Origin: a virus
Length of the DNA: 40,720 nt
Virus record (IMG/VR): IMGVR_UViG_3300046002_004017
Span: 1 to 40,720 of that record
Strand: one strand, 5' to 3'
Shown here: positions 1 through 8,698 of the stretch, one piece after another
How the letters are laid out: every line of letters begins with the position of its first letter
Position numbering within the stretch: position 1 is the first letter of the stretch
Notes under the pieces: model-generated
Told to the model about the DNA's origin: nothing
Seen by the model: only the letters and a program-made list of their open reading frames with translations
Databases searched by the model: none
Program-made: the position numbers and the translations under genes

Positions 1-2340
1 ATGCCATAGAGGACTATCACTATCTTTAATACCGAAGGCTGCCCCTGAGAAGGCTGCGTTATGGTGTGCTCCATCTATAAATTTATTACCAGTTCCCATT
101 ACAGGTGCGTTAGTCTTCCATGCTTGACTAAAAGCTGAGACACCATCAGCAATCCCTTTAGCTAATCCTAGTGCATAATGGTTAGCTTCTCTAAAGGTTA
201 ACTCACCTGTACCTGAGAGTTGACTCTTAGCTGCTCCTAAGTATCGTTCAGCTACAGCTCCTCCTGCTGATAAGAAGTTAGATGTGCCATTCACAGCGAA
301 AGTAAGCGGACTAAAGAAGTTATTTATCCATACCTCTGTGAGAGCATCCTTCCATTTAGGAAGTGAAGCAGCCTTAACAGCTCTTAAGATACTTACGGTA
401 TCAGGCATATCTGCAATAACTTCAGATAACAATCGACCACCATTAGACCCTGTAGATTTCATAGCGGAACTAATAGTATCAGCTATCCTACTACCATTAG
501 ATTGTCTCTTGAGTACATTTAAAGCTCTCCCTACTTCTGAAGCACTACCATCTACCATTGCTGATAAGGTAGTTAATACTTTAGCTGCATCATCAAAAGC
601 TAATTGATTGCTTAAAGTGGGTGTACCTTTGTTTGCTACTGCTAAATCACGTACTACATAAGCTACAGCATCTCTAGTATCTCTAGCATTGATAAGCTGA
701 GTGTCTAAACCTTCAGTTCTAGCAGATAACCCTACAGCATCTTCAGGTGTTAGTTTACCTGCTGCTATCGCTGATTCTTCCCATCCTCTAGTATTCTTAC
801 CTATTGCCATTTCCCGTATGTGGGCTACACCATTGATTAAATCTCGTACACCTTCTTCATCTGTAATGGATTTAATGTTAATACTGGTAGATAACTTACG
901 TGCAGCACCCTCATAGTCACCATCTAGATAAGCATTGGTAAAGTCTTTCTGTATTGCTTCATCAGGGATAGTGATGATAGGGTCTTTAAGAGTAAACCTA
1001 GGGGAATCCATAGATTGACCATTAACATCTACAATTGAAGGAGGAGTTACTACATGGTCTTTAGCTTGATTAGCCCACTCAGAAGGGAGTAGCCTTGAAT
1101 CGGGTAGCCACTCTTTACCTAAGTTTTCTACATCATCAGCTACTGAATTAGGAACATCTACATAGCGTACCTTACCTCCTTTAGCTAATACATCTGAATA
1201 CATTTCCGCATCAGCTATGTTTTTAGAGAACCATCTACCAGCCTCTTGAGGTCCTTTACCTTGTACATAATCTACAGCTGGAGGGAAGTCACCTTTTTGA
1301 CCACGATATAGTCTAGTAAAACCTTCTTGTGGAGGAGGAATTGATTTAGCTATATCTGTAATGTATGAAGCAGTAAGTTGACTTGGGGGCTTCATGCCAT
1401 GTTCTTCAGCATAGACAGTCTTAGCCTTACGTGTAGCCCCTAAGAGAGCTATGAAAGGTTCTAGTACTTTACCTATGATAAAACCTTCAGCAGTCTGTTT
1501 GACTCTCCCTAGTAACTCAGGGTCATCCTCATTAGCTGAGAGATATTGAGTGATAGCATTATCAAAGCCCGGTATACCTGACTCTTTAGCCATGTTACTC
1601 AATCGTTTCTCATACGGATTAAACACTGAGAGGTCTGCCACAGCACCAGCAGTACCTACACCAACACCAGTCTTAAGTGTCATAGCAGCTTTACTTACAC
1701 TACTGATTGCTTGAATACCCTTAACAGCCTTCAGAGCAGGTACGAAACCTACCATAAACTGTGCGATACCCTTAGTGATATTACCAGCGGTACTCGCAGG
1801 AACTTTAAGTCCTACCTCACCTAGCATATCTCCAGTAACTCTAGGAGAATACTCATCAGCTAACTTAGTGAAATACTCAGGGTCTTCTTGCCATGCTCTA
1901 GGTGCTAAGAAGTCTGCAATGTTAGCTAAGGTATGATTGATTTCAGTACCAGCATTGATAACACCATTAGCGACTCCGTAAGCTACATCAGCAGCATAAC
2001 CTCCTACACCTTCTACACCATCATCCTCTTCAGATAAATCTATAGGAGGTCTATTGTCTTCAGGTGGAATCTTACCTGACTCAATATCAGCTAACTGTTG
2101 TTTAAAATCTTCATCACTCATAGGAGCTTGTTGATTAAGATAATCTTGACTTAAATCATCCTCAACACTACCCATCTGAGTACCTACTGGATTACCACTA
2201 GGTGTACTACCTCCTACAAGTTCTGTAATAGGCTGTCTAGGTTGTTCTACTGGATTACCTTTGTCATCTAGAGACCCATCATCAGGGATACGTTTAGCTG
2301 TTACTGATATTTCCTCTAGGTTTAAGTCTGTATCTGCCAT
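1..2340 (-). CDS. Internal virion protein D (T7 gp16-like ejection protein), N-terminal part, continues across contig join
   Basis: This is the N-terminal 780 codons of a gp16-like core/ejection protein, expected to leave the virion with the DNA and help build the trans-envelope conduit. The ATG at 2340 follows the stop of the upstream gene at 2344. The frame is open to the window edge and continues at 40676 once the 42-bp terminal overlap is merged. The joined gene has 1,335 codons (1,334 aa), against about 1,318 aa for T7 gp16. The first 130 residues are acidic and proline-rich, and I see no SLT-type transglycosylase motif there. Residues about 341-422 look like an ADP-ribosyltransferase fold: LYRG at 344-347, GRWFS at 368-372 with A..Y after it, and KVRYVDVP at 390-397. 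The ejection-protein assignment rests on position, size and gene order. The ART reading is motif-level inference. Confidence 0.8.
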   Translation of the reverse strand, partial: MADTDLNLEEISVTAKRIPDDGSLDDKGNPVEQPRQPITELVGGSTPSGNPVGTQMGSVEDDLSQDYLNQQAPMSDEDFKQQLADIESGKIPPEDNRPPIDLSEEDDGVEGVGGYAADVAYGVANGVINAGTEINHTLANIADFLAPRAWQEDPEYFTKLADEYSPRVTGDMLGEVGLKVPASTAGNITKGIAQFMVGFVPALKAVKGIQAISSVSKAAMTLKTGVGVGTAGAVADLSVFNPYEKRLSNMAKESGIPGFDNAITQYLSANEDDPELLGRVKQTAEGFIIGKVLEPFIALLGATRKAKTVYAEEHGMKPPSQLTASYITDIAKSIPPPQEGFTRLYRGQKGDFPPAVDYVQGKGPQEAGRWFSKNIADAEMYSDVLAKGGKVRYVDVPNSVADDVENLGKEWLPDSRLLPSEWANQAKDHVVTPPSIVDVNGQSMDSPRFTLKDPIITIPDEAIQKDFTNAYLDGDYEGAARKLSTSINIKSITDEEGVRDLINGVAHIREMAIGKNTRGWEESAIAAGKLTPEDAVGLSARTEGLDTQLINARDTRDAVAYVVRDLAVANKGTPTLSNQLAFDDAAKVLTTLSAMVDGSASEVGRALNVLKRQSNGSRIADTISSAMKSTGSNGGRLLSEVIADMPDTVSILRAVKAASLPKWKDALTEVWINNFFSPLTFAVNGTSNFLSAGGAVAERYLGAAKSQLSGTGELTFREANHYALGLAKGIADGVSAFSQAWKTNAPVMGTGNKFIDGAHHNAAFSGAAFGIKDSDSPLWH

Positions 2341-2343
2341 AAG

Positions 2344-4029
2344 TTATTTTGTACTTTCATGTGTCTGTATAGCTTTCTTAGATTTAGCATCTTGAATAGC
2401 TTGTTGTTGTAGACGTTGTTTCTCTTTAGGAGTTAATGAAGGTAACGGGGTATTATTCTTAACTGCTTCAGTATAGGATTGAACGTTTAGTTTCTCTTTA
2501 GCTCCTTCAAGACCTTTACTGCTAATACCAGCATCTTTCATACGTTGTAAACCTAACTCAGTTGCTTTACTTGTAGCCTCTTTAACACTTACCCCACTCG
2601 CTACAGACTCTTCAATATAATCCCGCATTACTGAGATGACAGCTTCCGCATTATCTTTAGCTTGTTTGTTTGGCGTATCAAAACTACCGAAGCTATAACC
2701 TGAGTTAACATATATCTGCTTAGTAAAGTCTTTATAATAAGGATTAGAGGTGATAGGTTTCTCAGTCTTATCAGCCCTAGATGCTGCTCTATTAGCTTCA
2801 GCATCTTTAGCGTTCATAAGTTTCTCAAAGCCTGACTGAGAGATATCTCCTTGTTCTATAGCTCTAGCTATCTGAGCTGTGGTAGGATTACCTAAGCGTA
2901 ACTTATTGTAATTCTGAGCTTGATATAGAGTTTCTTCTTTCTTATCTATACCAGTTGAAGCTGTCATCAATAACTTAATAGTAGAATCTGAGATAGGTAA
3001 GCCTGACTCTGTGAGACTCTTAGTATTCATTACGAGTTCTCTAAGTTTATCTGCACGTACTGTAGGGTCTGCAAAGGTGTTAATATCTATCATCTGAAAT
3101 AAAATACCACGTTCAGATACATCAGCAGCGTTCTTAAGTTCTTTCTCAATGGCTATCTCTTTATCTTTGAAAGCCTTGTTACTTTCTACAGTTACCTTAT
3201 AAGCCAAAGCATCTAACTTATCTTTCCACTTAGGTATCTCATAGAGACCCGGAGTACCATCTAAGTGAGGATTCTTAAAGATATTTAATAGTTCAGTATC
3301 TTTAGTTTCTTCTACAGTATTCGCTACAGCCTCATAAGCTAATTCATCTAGTTGACTATTAGTTTTACCGGGGAACTGAGCTTTAAGATTAGCTCTACGT
3401 GCTTCATAATGCGTAGCTGTATAATCCATACCAGCCCCTTGCACATCGTTAATGTCATGTGAAAACATACGCATTAACTCAGTGTTATTCTTGGTATCTT
3501 GTAGTTTTGTAGCAAACTCACCTTGAGATGCCCGTATCTTTTCCATAGATTTACTAGCGAGTGTAGTAAACTTACTTGTGTAGGTATCAGTCTTATCTTG
3601 GAACGGGTGGGCTTCCCATTGAGTTTTCAGGAAGTCCTCTACATTACCATTCTCTTTATCAAAGTTAAGGTCATACTCTTGGATTACTTTCTGATTCCAG
3701 TCAGTCCAGTCATTAACAGCTTTAACACTGTCATAACCATACTGTTCCATTTCACCTTCAGCAATACCACCAGTTTGAGCCTTACCTTTACCCTTAAGAA
3801 TCTCTGCTGAATACTCTTCAGTTTTCTTATCAATAGCATAATTCATTAGTTCAGGTTTAACTGCACTGAGGGCTTGTGCTAACTGATTGATACTTGAAGA
3901 CTCTACAGCTACAGGAATGTTAAGAGGGTCTGAGTGAACCCTGAGTCGTCTAGCGTCACCTGTTTGATATTTGCTAGTGTCCTCAATGGTATTGATGACT
4001 TGGCGTTGTCCATTCTGAAAGGTAGCCAT
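2344..4029 (-). CDS. Internal virion protein C (T7 gp15-like)
   Basis: This 561-aa protein sits between a gp14-like and a gp16-like gene, exactly where T7 gene 15 lies. It is hydrophilic, rich in Lys, Glu, Ala and Gln, and predicted by eye to be mostly helical, with no signal peptide or obvious membrane span. T7 gp15 (about 747 aa) forms part of the internal core and the periplasmic part of the ejection tube; this homologue would be shorter. The gene starts 2 bp after the stop of the gp14-like gene and ends 3 bp before gp16-like starts, so the ejection proteins form a tight operon. The assignment is by synteny and general character rather than by a diagnostic motif. Confidence 0.75.
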   Translation of the reverse strand: MATFQNGQRQVINTIEDTSKYQTGDARRLRVHSDPLNIPVAVESSSINQLAQALSAVKPELMNYAIDKKTEEYSAEILKGKGKAQTGGIAEGEMEQYGYDSVKAVNDWTDWNQKVIQEYDLNFDKENGNVEDFLKTQWEAHPFQDKTDTYTSKFTTLASKSMEKIRASQGEFATKLQDTKNNTELMRMFSHDINDVQGAGMDYTATHYEARRANLKAQFPGKTNSQLDELAYEAVANTVEETKDTELLNIFKNPHLDGTPGLYEIPKWKDKLDALAYKVTVESNKAFKDKEIAIEKELKNAADVSERGILFQMIDINTFADPTVRADKLRELVMNTKSLTESGLPISDSTIKLLMTASTGIDKKEETLYQAQNYNKLRLGNPTTAQIARAIEQGDISQSGFEKLMNAKDAEANRAASRADKTEKPITSNPYYKDFTKQIYVNSGYSFGSFDTPNKQAKDNAEAVISVMRDYIEESVASGVSVKEATSKATELGLQRMKDAGISSKGLEGAKEKLNVQSYTEAVKNNTPLPSLTPKEKQRLQQQAIQDAKSKKAIQTHESTK

Positions 4030-4031
4030 TA

Positions 4032-4532
4032 TTAACCTGCTTTCGCTTTAGCTGTTGCTTTAGCTTTCTGAGTACCTGTATAAATATCAGAACCAATCTG
4101 TAAGCCTGTACCTAAGAGTGTAGGAGCTTTACTATAAGCATTAGCACTAGTAGCATTAGCTTGTCCTTCAGCTTGCTTACCTTCCCACCCAGTCTGTTTA
4201 ATAGCATTCTGTCTATTCTTCTCTAGGGATGCCATATCAGTACCTTCCTGCATATAGGAGTCACCTAAGAGTCTATCTGAAGAGATACCTAAAGCACCTG
4301 ACTCACCAGCAATGGTAGCCATTTTAGCTCTCTCTAAGAGACCCTGCTTGTTTCTCTCAGATTGGTCTAGTGCTGACTGGTCGTTAATCTGTCCTTGTTT
4401 CTCATTGATTTGAGCATACTGAATCTGAGCTTGATTATTAGCTGAAGTAGCAGCGTTCTTAGCTTGTTGTTGTCCACCTAAATAAGTAGCACCAGCAGAG
4501 ACTACTGCAATAGCTGTCATTGGGTCACACAT
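4032..4532 (-). CDS. Internal virion protein B (T7 gp14-like)
   Basis: This 166-aa protein begins MCDPMTAIAVVSAGATYLGG, the short hydrophobic N-terminal segment typical of gp14-like core proteins, followed by an Ala/Gln/Asn-rich helical stretch. In T7, gp14 is the ejection protein that forms the outer-membrane part of the DNA channel. The ATG at 4532 overlaps the last base of the upstream gene, consistent with coupled translation in the order gp13-, gp14-, gp15- and gp16-like. The N-terminal pattern and position make this one of the safer virion assignments. Confidence 0.85.
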   Translation of the reverse strand: MCDPMTAIAVVSAGATYLGGQQQAKNAATSANNQAQIQYAQINEKQGQINDQSALDQSERNKQGLLERAKMATIAGESGALGISSDRLLGDSYMQEGTDMASLEKNRQNAIKQTGWEGKQAEGQANATSANAYSKAPTLLGTGLQIGSDIYTGTQKAKATAKAKAG

Positions 4533-4996
4533 TATAATTTCCTTACATAAGTAAAAGGATGGAAGACCACCCCGTTAAGTGTTCGGGTGTGTGCCTTATG
4601 AATACTGAAGCCCATCCATGTTAACCATCTATGGGCTTTACTATTGGTAACTGATACATAGTTGTAAGAAAACCTAAAGTTATCTGTGAGTTCCTTAACG
4701 TAACCCTTACAGTGCCTTATAAATTTTCTACAACTTTTATCAAAGAGTAAATCACTTGTTAATAACCAAGGGATTCCATCCTTGTTGTAATCACGAATAC
4801 CAAAGATAGCGATACAGCCTATGTCATCTTCCATCACTGTATAAGCTTTACAAGATACATCAGCACTTGCTAAGAGAGAATCCACTAGACTCCTGTGAGG
4901 ACTAACAGCTAAGATTTCCTTAATGTCTTCCTCACGTAATCTAGTGGCTAACGCTATACAATCTTCCTCTGTGATACCTACTTTTACATAAGCCAT
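4532..4996 (-). CDS. Internal virion protein A / acetyltransferase-fold protein (T7 gp13-like)
   Basis: This 154-aa protein resembles T7 gp13 in length, place and pattern. A central stretch ends in WLLTSDLLF, followed by a basic CRKFIRHCKGYV helix, then YNYVSVTNSKAHRWLTWMGF, the GNAT-like motif in which a residue pair is followed by a 'bad neighbour' helix and GF. Proteins of this family have an acetyltransferase fold but in T7 act in virion assembly and are present in low copy; enzymatic activity is not established. The gene is fused tightly to its neighbours: its start overlaps the tail tubular B stop at 4996 and its stop overlaps the gp14-like start. Confidence 0.7.
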   Translation of the reverse strand: MAYVKVGITEEDCIALATRLREEDIKEILAVSPHRSLVDSLLASADVSCKAYTVMEDDIGCIAIFGIRDYNKDGIPWLLTSDLLFDKSCRKFIRHCKGYVKELTDNFRFSYNYVSVTNSKAHRWLTWMGFSIHKAHTRTLNGVVFHPFTYVRKL

Positions 4997-7032
4997 TAGA
5001 GATGTTTAGAAGGAGCTGTTAATACACCTTCCCACTCAGCAGCTTGTATCGTGTTAGGTAACACTGAGTCATTGATAATTGTTACTGTTGATTTCATACT
5101 ATCCCCCATGACTGGAAACCTAAACTTACCTGTACCCAAAGGGGTATCTCCAATGTAATTCACTGAGTCTCCTAATGTTTTTCCTGAGTAAACATACGAA
5201 TATGTATCTCTACCTGCTGCACTTACCTCAGCTCTAAAGTAACCTGTGGTGTCATAGAGAATCTCAAAGTTCTTAATCTTTACTTTGTAGTGAGTCACAG
5301 CTATCTTTTGTTCATCCTTAAAGATTACTGGAGAGAATGTATAACGTAATGTATAAGGTCTACCTACATAACAACTACCCGTAGAGTAATCACCTGTAAC
5401 TCTTAGCGTTGTCGTAGAGGGAGCTGAAGGTGTCTTAACGACTGCCATAGCTCCTGTGAAGGAATCCCCTAAGACTACTCTGAAAGAGTCATCTACGAGA
5501 TAAGGTGTAGTGAATGTAGTCCAATCGTTACTTGAGTCATACACTCCCGTTAAGGTTACCTTTTGGTCTAACAAGATACGCACACCTAAGCTACCATCAG
5601 TTACATCTTGTAAATCTAAAGATTCTAAGTAAGTACCATCACTACGTTTAATTACTAGGTGCATAGTGGTGTTGATAAACTCAGCATCTAATATCACAGC
5701 ATCACTATCAAATGTGAACTTACTCCAAGAGGACTGTACCTTTTCATCAGGTGAACTCCAGTAATACCGATACACATATAAAGCATTACGTTCATCTTTA
5801 GAGAGTGCTACTACGATATTGTCTAGGTTACTTGAAGCTAACTTAAAGAGATTCTTAGGAACATACTTAGGTGCATGAGCTGTTAAGTCTGAAGCATCAT
5901 TAGTGTATGTTAAGGGTTGTACTAGGTACTCTTTGATACCTGAGAAATTACCTTTAGTGACCCCAAAGAATATACTAGTACCTGAACTTGTAGGTTTAGC
6001 AGCACCTTCAATGTTGAACTCTGTAGTCACATTGATTACTGCTGTCTTAGGTGTGAGGGTATCTTTAGCTGTTAATTGAAACTGTGCTTGGTCTGCAAAT
6101 AACATCAAAGAGGTATTAAAGGCTAAGGCGTGTCTAAGTACAGCTACCTTATTGTGACTCACTGAGATGTCTACAGGGTCAGTATCGACTAACACTGTGA
6201 CTGTCTCAGGGAAGAAATTAAAGAAAGCCCCTGCTCTACTAAAGATTACATTTTCATCCGCAATGAATCCTAAACGATTCCTATGGAAGAATACATCTGC
6301 TATCTGCTTACCTACAAATGAAGGGAAAGAAGCTGACGTATCATCACCTACTAATCTATCTATCCATGCTGTAGTAGAGAATGTAAAGCTACCTCCACCA
6401 TTGTTTACTAACCTGAAAGGCATTGTAGAAGCTTTAAGTCTATTCAGTAGACCGGGCTTTTGTGTCTCTCTCCATGTGCCTGAACCATCCCACACTACAT
6501 AGTAACTATCAAAACTATTCGTACCTGTACCTACGATTTGCCAAACATCATTTAATACATTGCCTGTCGTTGGTAGGTCTACGAATTGTTGATAACCCCC
6601 TTTGTATGTGCCAATGCCCGTAGAGGTATCTTTAAGCACCGTGACAGTCTTATTAACGATAAAGGTATAGTCAGCTACAGTAACACAAGCAAAGCTCCCT
6701 AGAGGGTCTGTAGCGTTAAGATAAGCCTTACCATCAGGGAAACTTACAGTTTGCTCTACACCAGCTAAGTTATAAACCTTTAAGTCACCATTAGTAATAA
6801 TAACTTTATATTGTTCATTATCAGACCTGTTAATGGTATGTATAAAACTATCAGTATTCGTAGCGGTACTTATCTTAGCTACGTGTGAGGTAGGAGGTCT
6901 CTTAGATAATCCAAAGACAACTGAAGATAATCCATTGATTTGCTCAGAGGCTTGGGAAGGTAATCTAAGAGATGGAGGTTGTTGTGATACCCCATTGTAT
7001 ACGTTAGGTATCGAACGATTTACTAGTGCCAT
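4996..7032 (-). CDS. Tail tubular protein B (T7 gp12-like nozzle)
   Basis: This 678-aa protein starts MALVNRSIPNVYNGVSQQPP, the characteristic gp12 N-terminus of T7-like phages (NG(V/I)SQQP). It forms the hexameric nozzle of the short tail below the gp11-like ring. The body is beta-rich with many Thr, Val and Tyr residues, as expected for the beta-propeller/OB architecture of T7 gp12 (794 aa); this version is shorter. It ends against the gp13-like gene with a one-base overlap. The 72-aa gene at 7035-7253 separates it from tail tubular A. Confidence 0.93.
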   Translation of the reverse strand: MALVNRSIPNVYNGVSQQPPSLRLPSQASEQINGLSSVVFGLSKRPPTSHVAKISTATNTDSFIHTINRSDNEQYKVIITNGDLKVYNLAGVEQTVSFPDGKAYLNATDPLGSFACVTVADYTFIVNKTVTVLKDTSTGIGTYKGGYQQFVDLPTTGNVLNDVWQIVGTGTNSFDSYYVVWDGSGTWRETQKPGLLNRLKASTMPFRLVNNGGGSFTFSTTAWIDRLVGDDTSASFPSFVGKQIADVFFHRNRLGFIADENVIFSRAGAFFNFFPETVTVLVDTDPVDISVSHNKVAVLRHALAFNTSLMLFADQAQFQLTAKDTLTPKTAVINVTTEFNIEGAAKPTSSGTSIFFGVTKGNFSGIKEYLVQPLTYTNDASDLTAHAPKYVPKNLFKLASSNLDNIVVALSKDERNALYVYRYYWSSPDEKVQSSWSKFTFDSDAVILDAEFINTTMHLVIKRSDGTYLESLDLQDVTDGSLGVRILLDQKVTLTGVYDSSNDWTTFTTPYLVDDSFRVVLGDSFTGAMAVVKTPSAPSTTTLRVTGDYSTGSCYVGRPYTLRYTFSPVIFKDEQKIAVTHYKVKIKNFEILYDTTGYFRAEVSAAGRDTYSYVYSGKTLGDSVNYIGDTPLGTGKFRFPVMGDSMKSTVTIINDSVLPNTIQAAEWEGVLTAPSKHL

Positions 7033-7034
7033 GA

Positions 7035-7253
7035 CTATCCTCTATTCTTAAGTTTAATCTGTAGTTTCTTATAGTCATCAGGAGATACTCGCTTACCATT
7101 AGGCAATGCTATGTGGTCACTAGGGATACTTAGAGATGTCTGATTAGTCGTAGGTTGTATTGTAGGTTCAGGGAGTGTCCCTATAGCTTCAGCATACCTA
7201 AGACGTTCTTGAGGAGACATTGCATCACCCTTACCTATTATATTAGTACACAT
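7035..7253 (-). CDS. Small hypothetical protein between the two tail tubular genes
   Basis: This 72-aa hydrophilic, proline-containing protein lies between the tail tubular A stop (7256) and the tail tubular B start (7032), with only 2 bp on each side. I do not recognise the family. It lacks a membrane segment. An alternative in-frame start is the second Met (MSPQERLRYA). Its tight fit between two tail genes suggests a virion or assembly accessory role, but this is inference from position only. Confidence 0.6.
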   Translation of the reverse strand: MCTNIIGKGDAMSPQERLRYAEAIGTLPEPTIQPTTNQTSLSIPSDHIALPNGKRVSPDDYKKLQIKLKNRG

Positions 7254-7255
7254 AA

Positions 7256-7843
7256 CTAGCGAGAGATAATGTTAAATACATCATAGTTATCTGCTAAGTT
7301 ATAATCCCTTGCGGTTGCCTCATAGTCCTCTAGCTGTGCCTTAGCCATACCTTCCTCTACTGCTGTTACTTTCTCCATAGCGTCATCGCCTTGTACCCTA
7401 CGTTGAAACTTACGGGCTGCTGAGATAGCTATGTATTGTCTAGCAGGTTGTGGTAATTCATTCCAAGGTAAGAAGAATACAAGGTCTACTTTAATGGGAG
7501 CATCGAATACATAGGTATGATTCTTACGGTCATACATACGATTACCTCGTTGTACCACATCATATTTATAAGAGTATTCATCAGTGACATCTAGGCTTAA
7601 TACATTGCTAGGTACTACTAACTCATAATCAATGTTAAGTGCTAATGGGTAGTTCTCTTCATAGTTGAAGTGATACCCTACTGTCTGTACTTCTCTACTG
7701 GTGTCATATAGAAACTGTGTAGCCATAGCAATATGCAGGTCTCCAGTAGTGGCTAGAGATGAAACGGGAGTGTCCCCTACAGTAGCTAACATTAAGTTTA
7801 CCGCTTCGAGTTCACTCAGAGACTCGTATGTGTTTGAAGCCAT
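7256..7843 (-). CDS. Tail tubular protein A (T7 gp11-like gatekeeper ring)
   Basis: This 195-aa protein matches T7 gp11 (196 aa) in length and pattern: an N-terminal LSELEAVNLMLATVGDTPV helix-strand unit, and a C-terminal helix with PARQYIAISAARKFQRRVQG. It forms the ring between portal and nozzle. The ATG at 7843 is preceded by AAAGGAAT. An intrinsic terminator lies immediately upstream at 7863-7881. In T7 the gene directly follows the capsid gene and its terminator; here an extra cassette of five small genes intervenes. Confidence 0.93.
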   Translation of the reverse strand: MASNTYESLSELEAVNLMLATVGDTPVSSLATTGDLHIAMATQFLYDTSREVQTVGYHFNYEENYPLALNIDYELVVPSNVLSLDVTDEYSYKYDVVQRGNRMYDRKNHTYVFDAPIKVDLVFFLPWNELPQPARQYIAISAARKFQRRVQGDDAMEKVTAVEEGMAKAQLEDYEATARDYNLADNYDVFNIISR

Positions 7844-7862
7844 ATAAGGGATTCCTTTATAT

Positions 7863-7881
7863 TAAAAAAAGCCCGAAGGCT
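7863..7881 (-). terminator. Intrinsic terminator with UUCG tetraloop
   Basis: On the minus strand AGCC-TTCG-GGCT forms a 4-bp stem closed by a UUCG tetraloop, directly followed by seven T. It lies after the small membrane gene at 7906-8052 and just before the ribosome-binding site of tail tubular A. It would cap the accessory cassette. Confidence 0.75.
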
Positions 7882-7905
7882 GTTGTGAAAGCTCAAAGGA
7901 GCTTG

Positions 7906-8052
7906 TTATGTTGGGTTAAAATGCGCTAGTTGGTAGAGCTTAAATAATCTTAATAACCCTTTAATACTCAAAACCATAAGCATCAGTCCGATTACTAGCT
8001 TAAATTGAAACACTGCCAAGATAGCAAACATGAAAATTAAGTAATTGCTCAT
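7906..8052 (-). CDS. Small membrane protein (48 aa) of the accessory cassette
   Basis: The ATG at 8052 overlaps the stop of the upstream gene as ATGA, giving translational coupling. The 48-aa product has one long hydrophobic stretch (roughly residues 4-36, with FMFAILAVFQFKLVIGLMLM in it) followed by a basic tail. It is therefore probably an inner-membrane peptide with one or two spans. I do not recognise the family. A holin-like or superinfection-exclusion role is possible but only a guess. It is the last gene before the terminator at 7863-7881. Confidence 0.65.
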   Translation of the reverse strand: MSNYLIFMFAILAVFQFKLVIGLMLMVLSIKGLLRLFKLYQLAHFNPT

Positions 8053-8267
8053 TGGTTGCTTAATAACTTTCTTGCATAAATTAAGTCGTTCTCATACGCA
8101 ACTTGACAGTGGTCTTTATCAAACCATAAGACATAATCAATAACTAAGTACCATACAGATTTAGTTCTCCATGCTCTGCCTGATAAAGACTCATTAGGGT
8201 GTCCTGCTAATAAAATAACATTAGCAAGCTGGCTTGTAGCATCACCTATTTTTATCAGGTAATTCAT
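8049..8267 (-). CDS. Conserved small phage protein (ANxxLxGxPxESLSxRAxR family)
   Basis: This 72-aa protein has the pattern SQLANVILLAGHPNESLSGR, then AWR, then VIDYVLWFDKDHCQVAYEND. I recognise this arrangement from a widespread small phage protein family that often lies near tail-fibre or lysis genes. Its biochemical role is unknown to me. It is coupled by ATGA overlaps to the gene before it (8264-8698) and the gene after it (7906-8052). Confidence 0.65.
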   Translation of the reverse strand: MNYLIKIGDATSQLANVILLAGHPNESLSGRAWRTKSVWYLVIDYVLWFDKDHCQVAYENDLIYARKLLSNQ

Positions 8268-8698
8268 ACAGGATAACTCGGCATCATTAACACTGCTTCT
8301 CCACCTGTTAGCATTGGCTTAGTGCCCGCTAATACCTCTGCTTTGTAGGCTTCAGCTTCAACCCAAACATTTGCTTCCCAGGCTAAGAAAGCTAATGCTA
8401 ACGGTTGAAACGCGTTTGGTGCAGATGCATATAACATCAAAGCATTACCACTACTAAAGCCGAATGATTGTGCTTTGATGTCAATAGATTCTTGTAGTGC
8501 ATATCTTACAGATTCTGCTTGTTCTGCTAGGCTAGGTACATAAGGAGTAGGTATAACTTCTTCTATTGTTATACCCTCAATTGCAGTAGCATCCCAGTTT
8601 GCAGGGTATTTCACGCCAGTGTCAGGATGTTGCCATTTTCCTAATGTGAAGTCTGATGTGATGTCATCCCCGTTGTAGTATATTTTTTGCATAATCAT
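8264..8698 (-). CDS. Putative tail-fibre assembly/chaperone-like protein
   Basis: This 144-aa protein begins MIMQKIYYNGDDITSDFTLG and contains KYPANWD, a layout seen in proteins encoded just after phage fibre genes. The C-terminal half is alanine-rich and helical. The start overlaps the stop of the preceding putative adhesin as ATGA; a second Met (position 3) is an alternative start. A role in folding or attaching the product of 8695-9348 is inferred from coupling and composition, not from a diagnostic motif. Confidence 0.5.
   Translation of the reverse strand: MIMQKIYYNGDDITSDFTLGKWQHPDTGVKYPANWDATAIEGITIEEVIPTPYVPSLAEQAESVRYALQESIDIKAQSFGFSSGNALMLYASAPNAFQPLALAFLAWEANVWVEAEAYKAEVLAGTKPMLTGGEAVLMMPSYPV

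Noticed and set aside
2-43. True terminal direct repeat of the virion genome
   Set aside because: The 42-bp duplication is inside a virion gene and is the size of an assembly overlap; T7-like terminal repeats are longer and lie between terminase and early genes.
284-607. Plus-strand open frames inside minus-strand genes (for example 284-607, 6167-6502, 22498-22794, 38230-38448)
   Set aside because: They lie antisense to well-supported genes, lack ribosome-binding sites and have low-complexity or unnatural composition. They arise because the coding strand avoids stops in the opposite frame.
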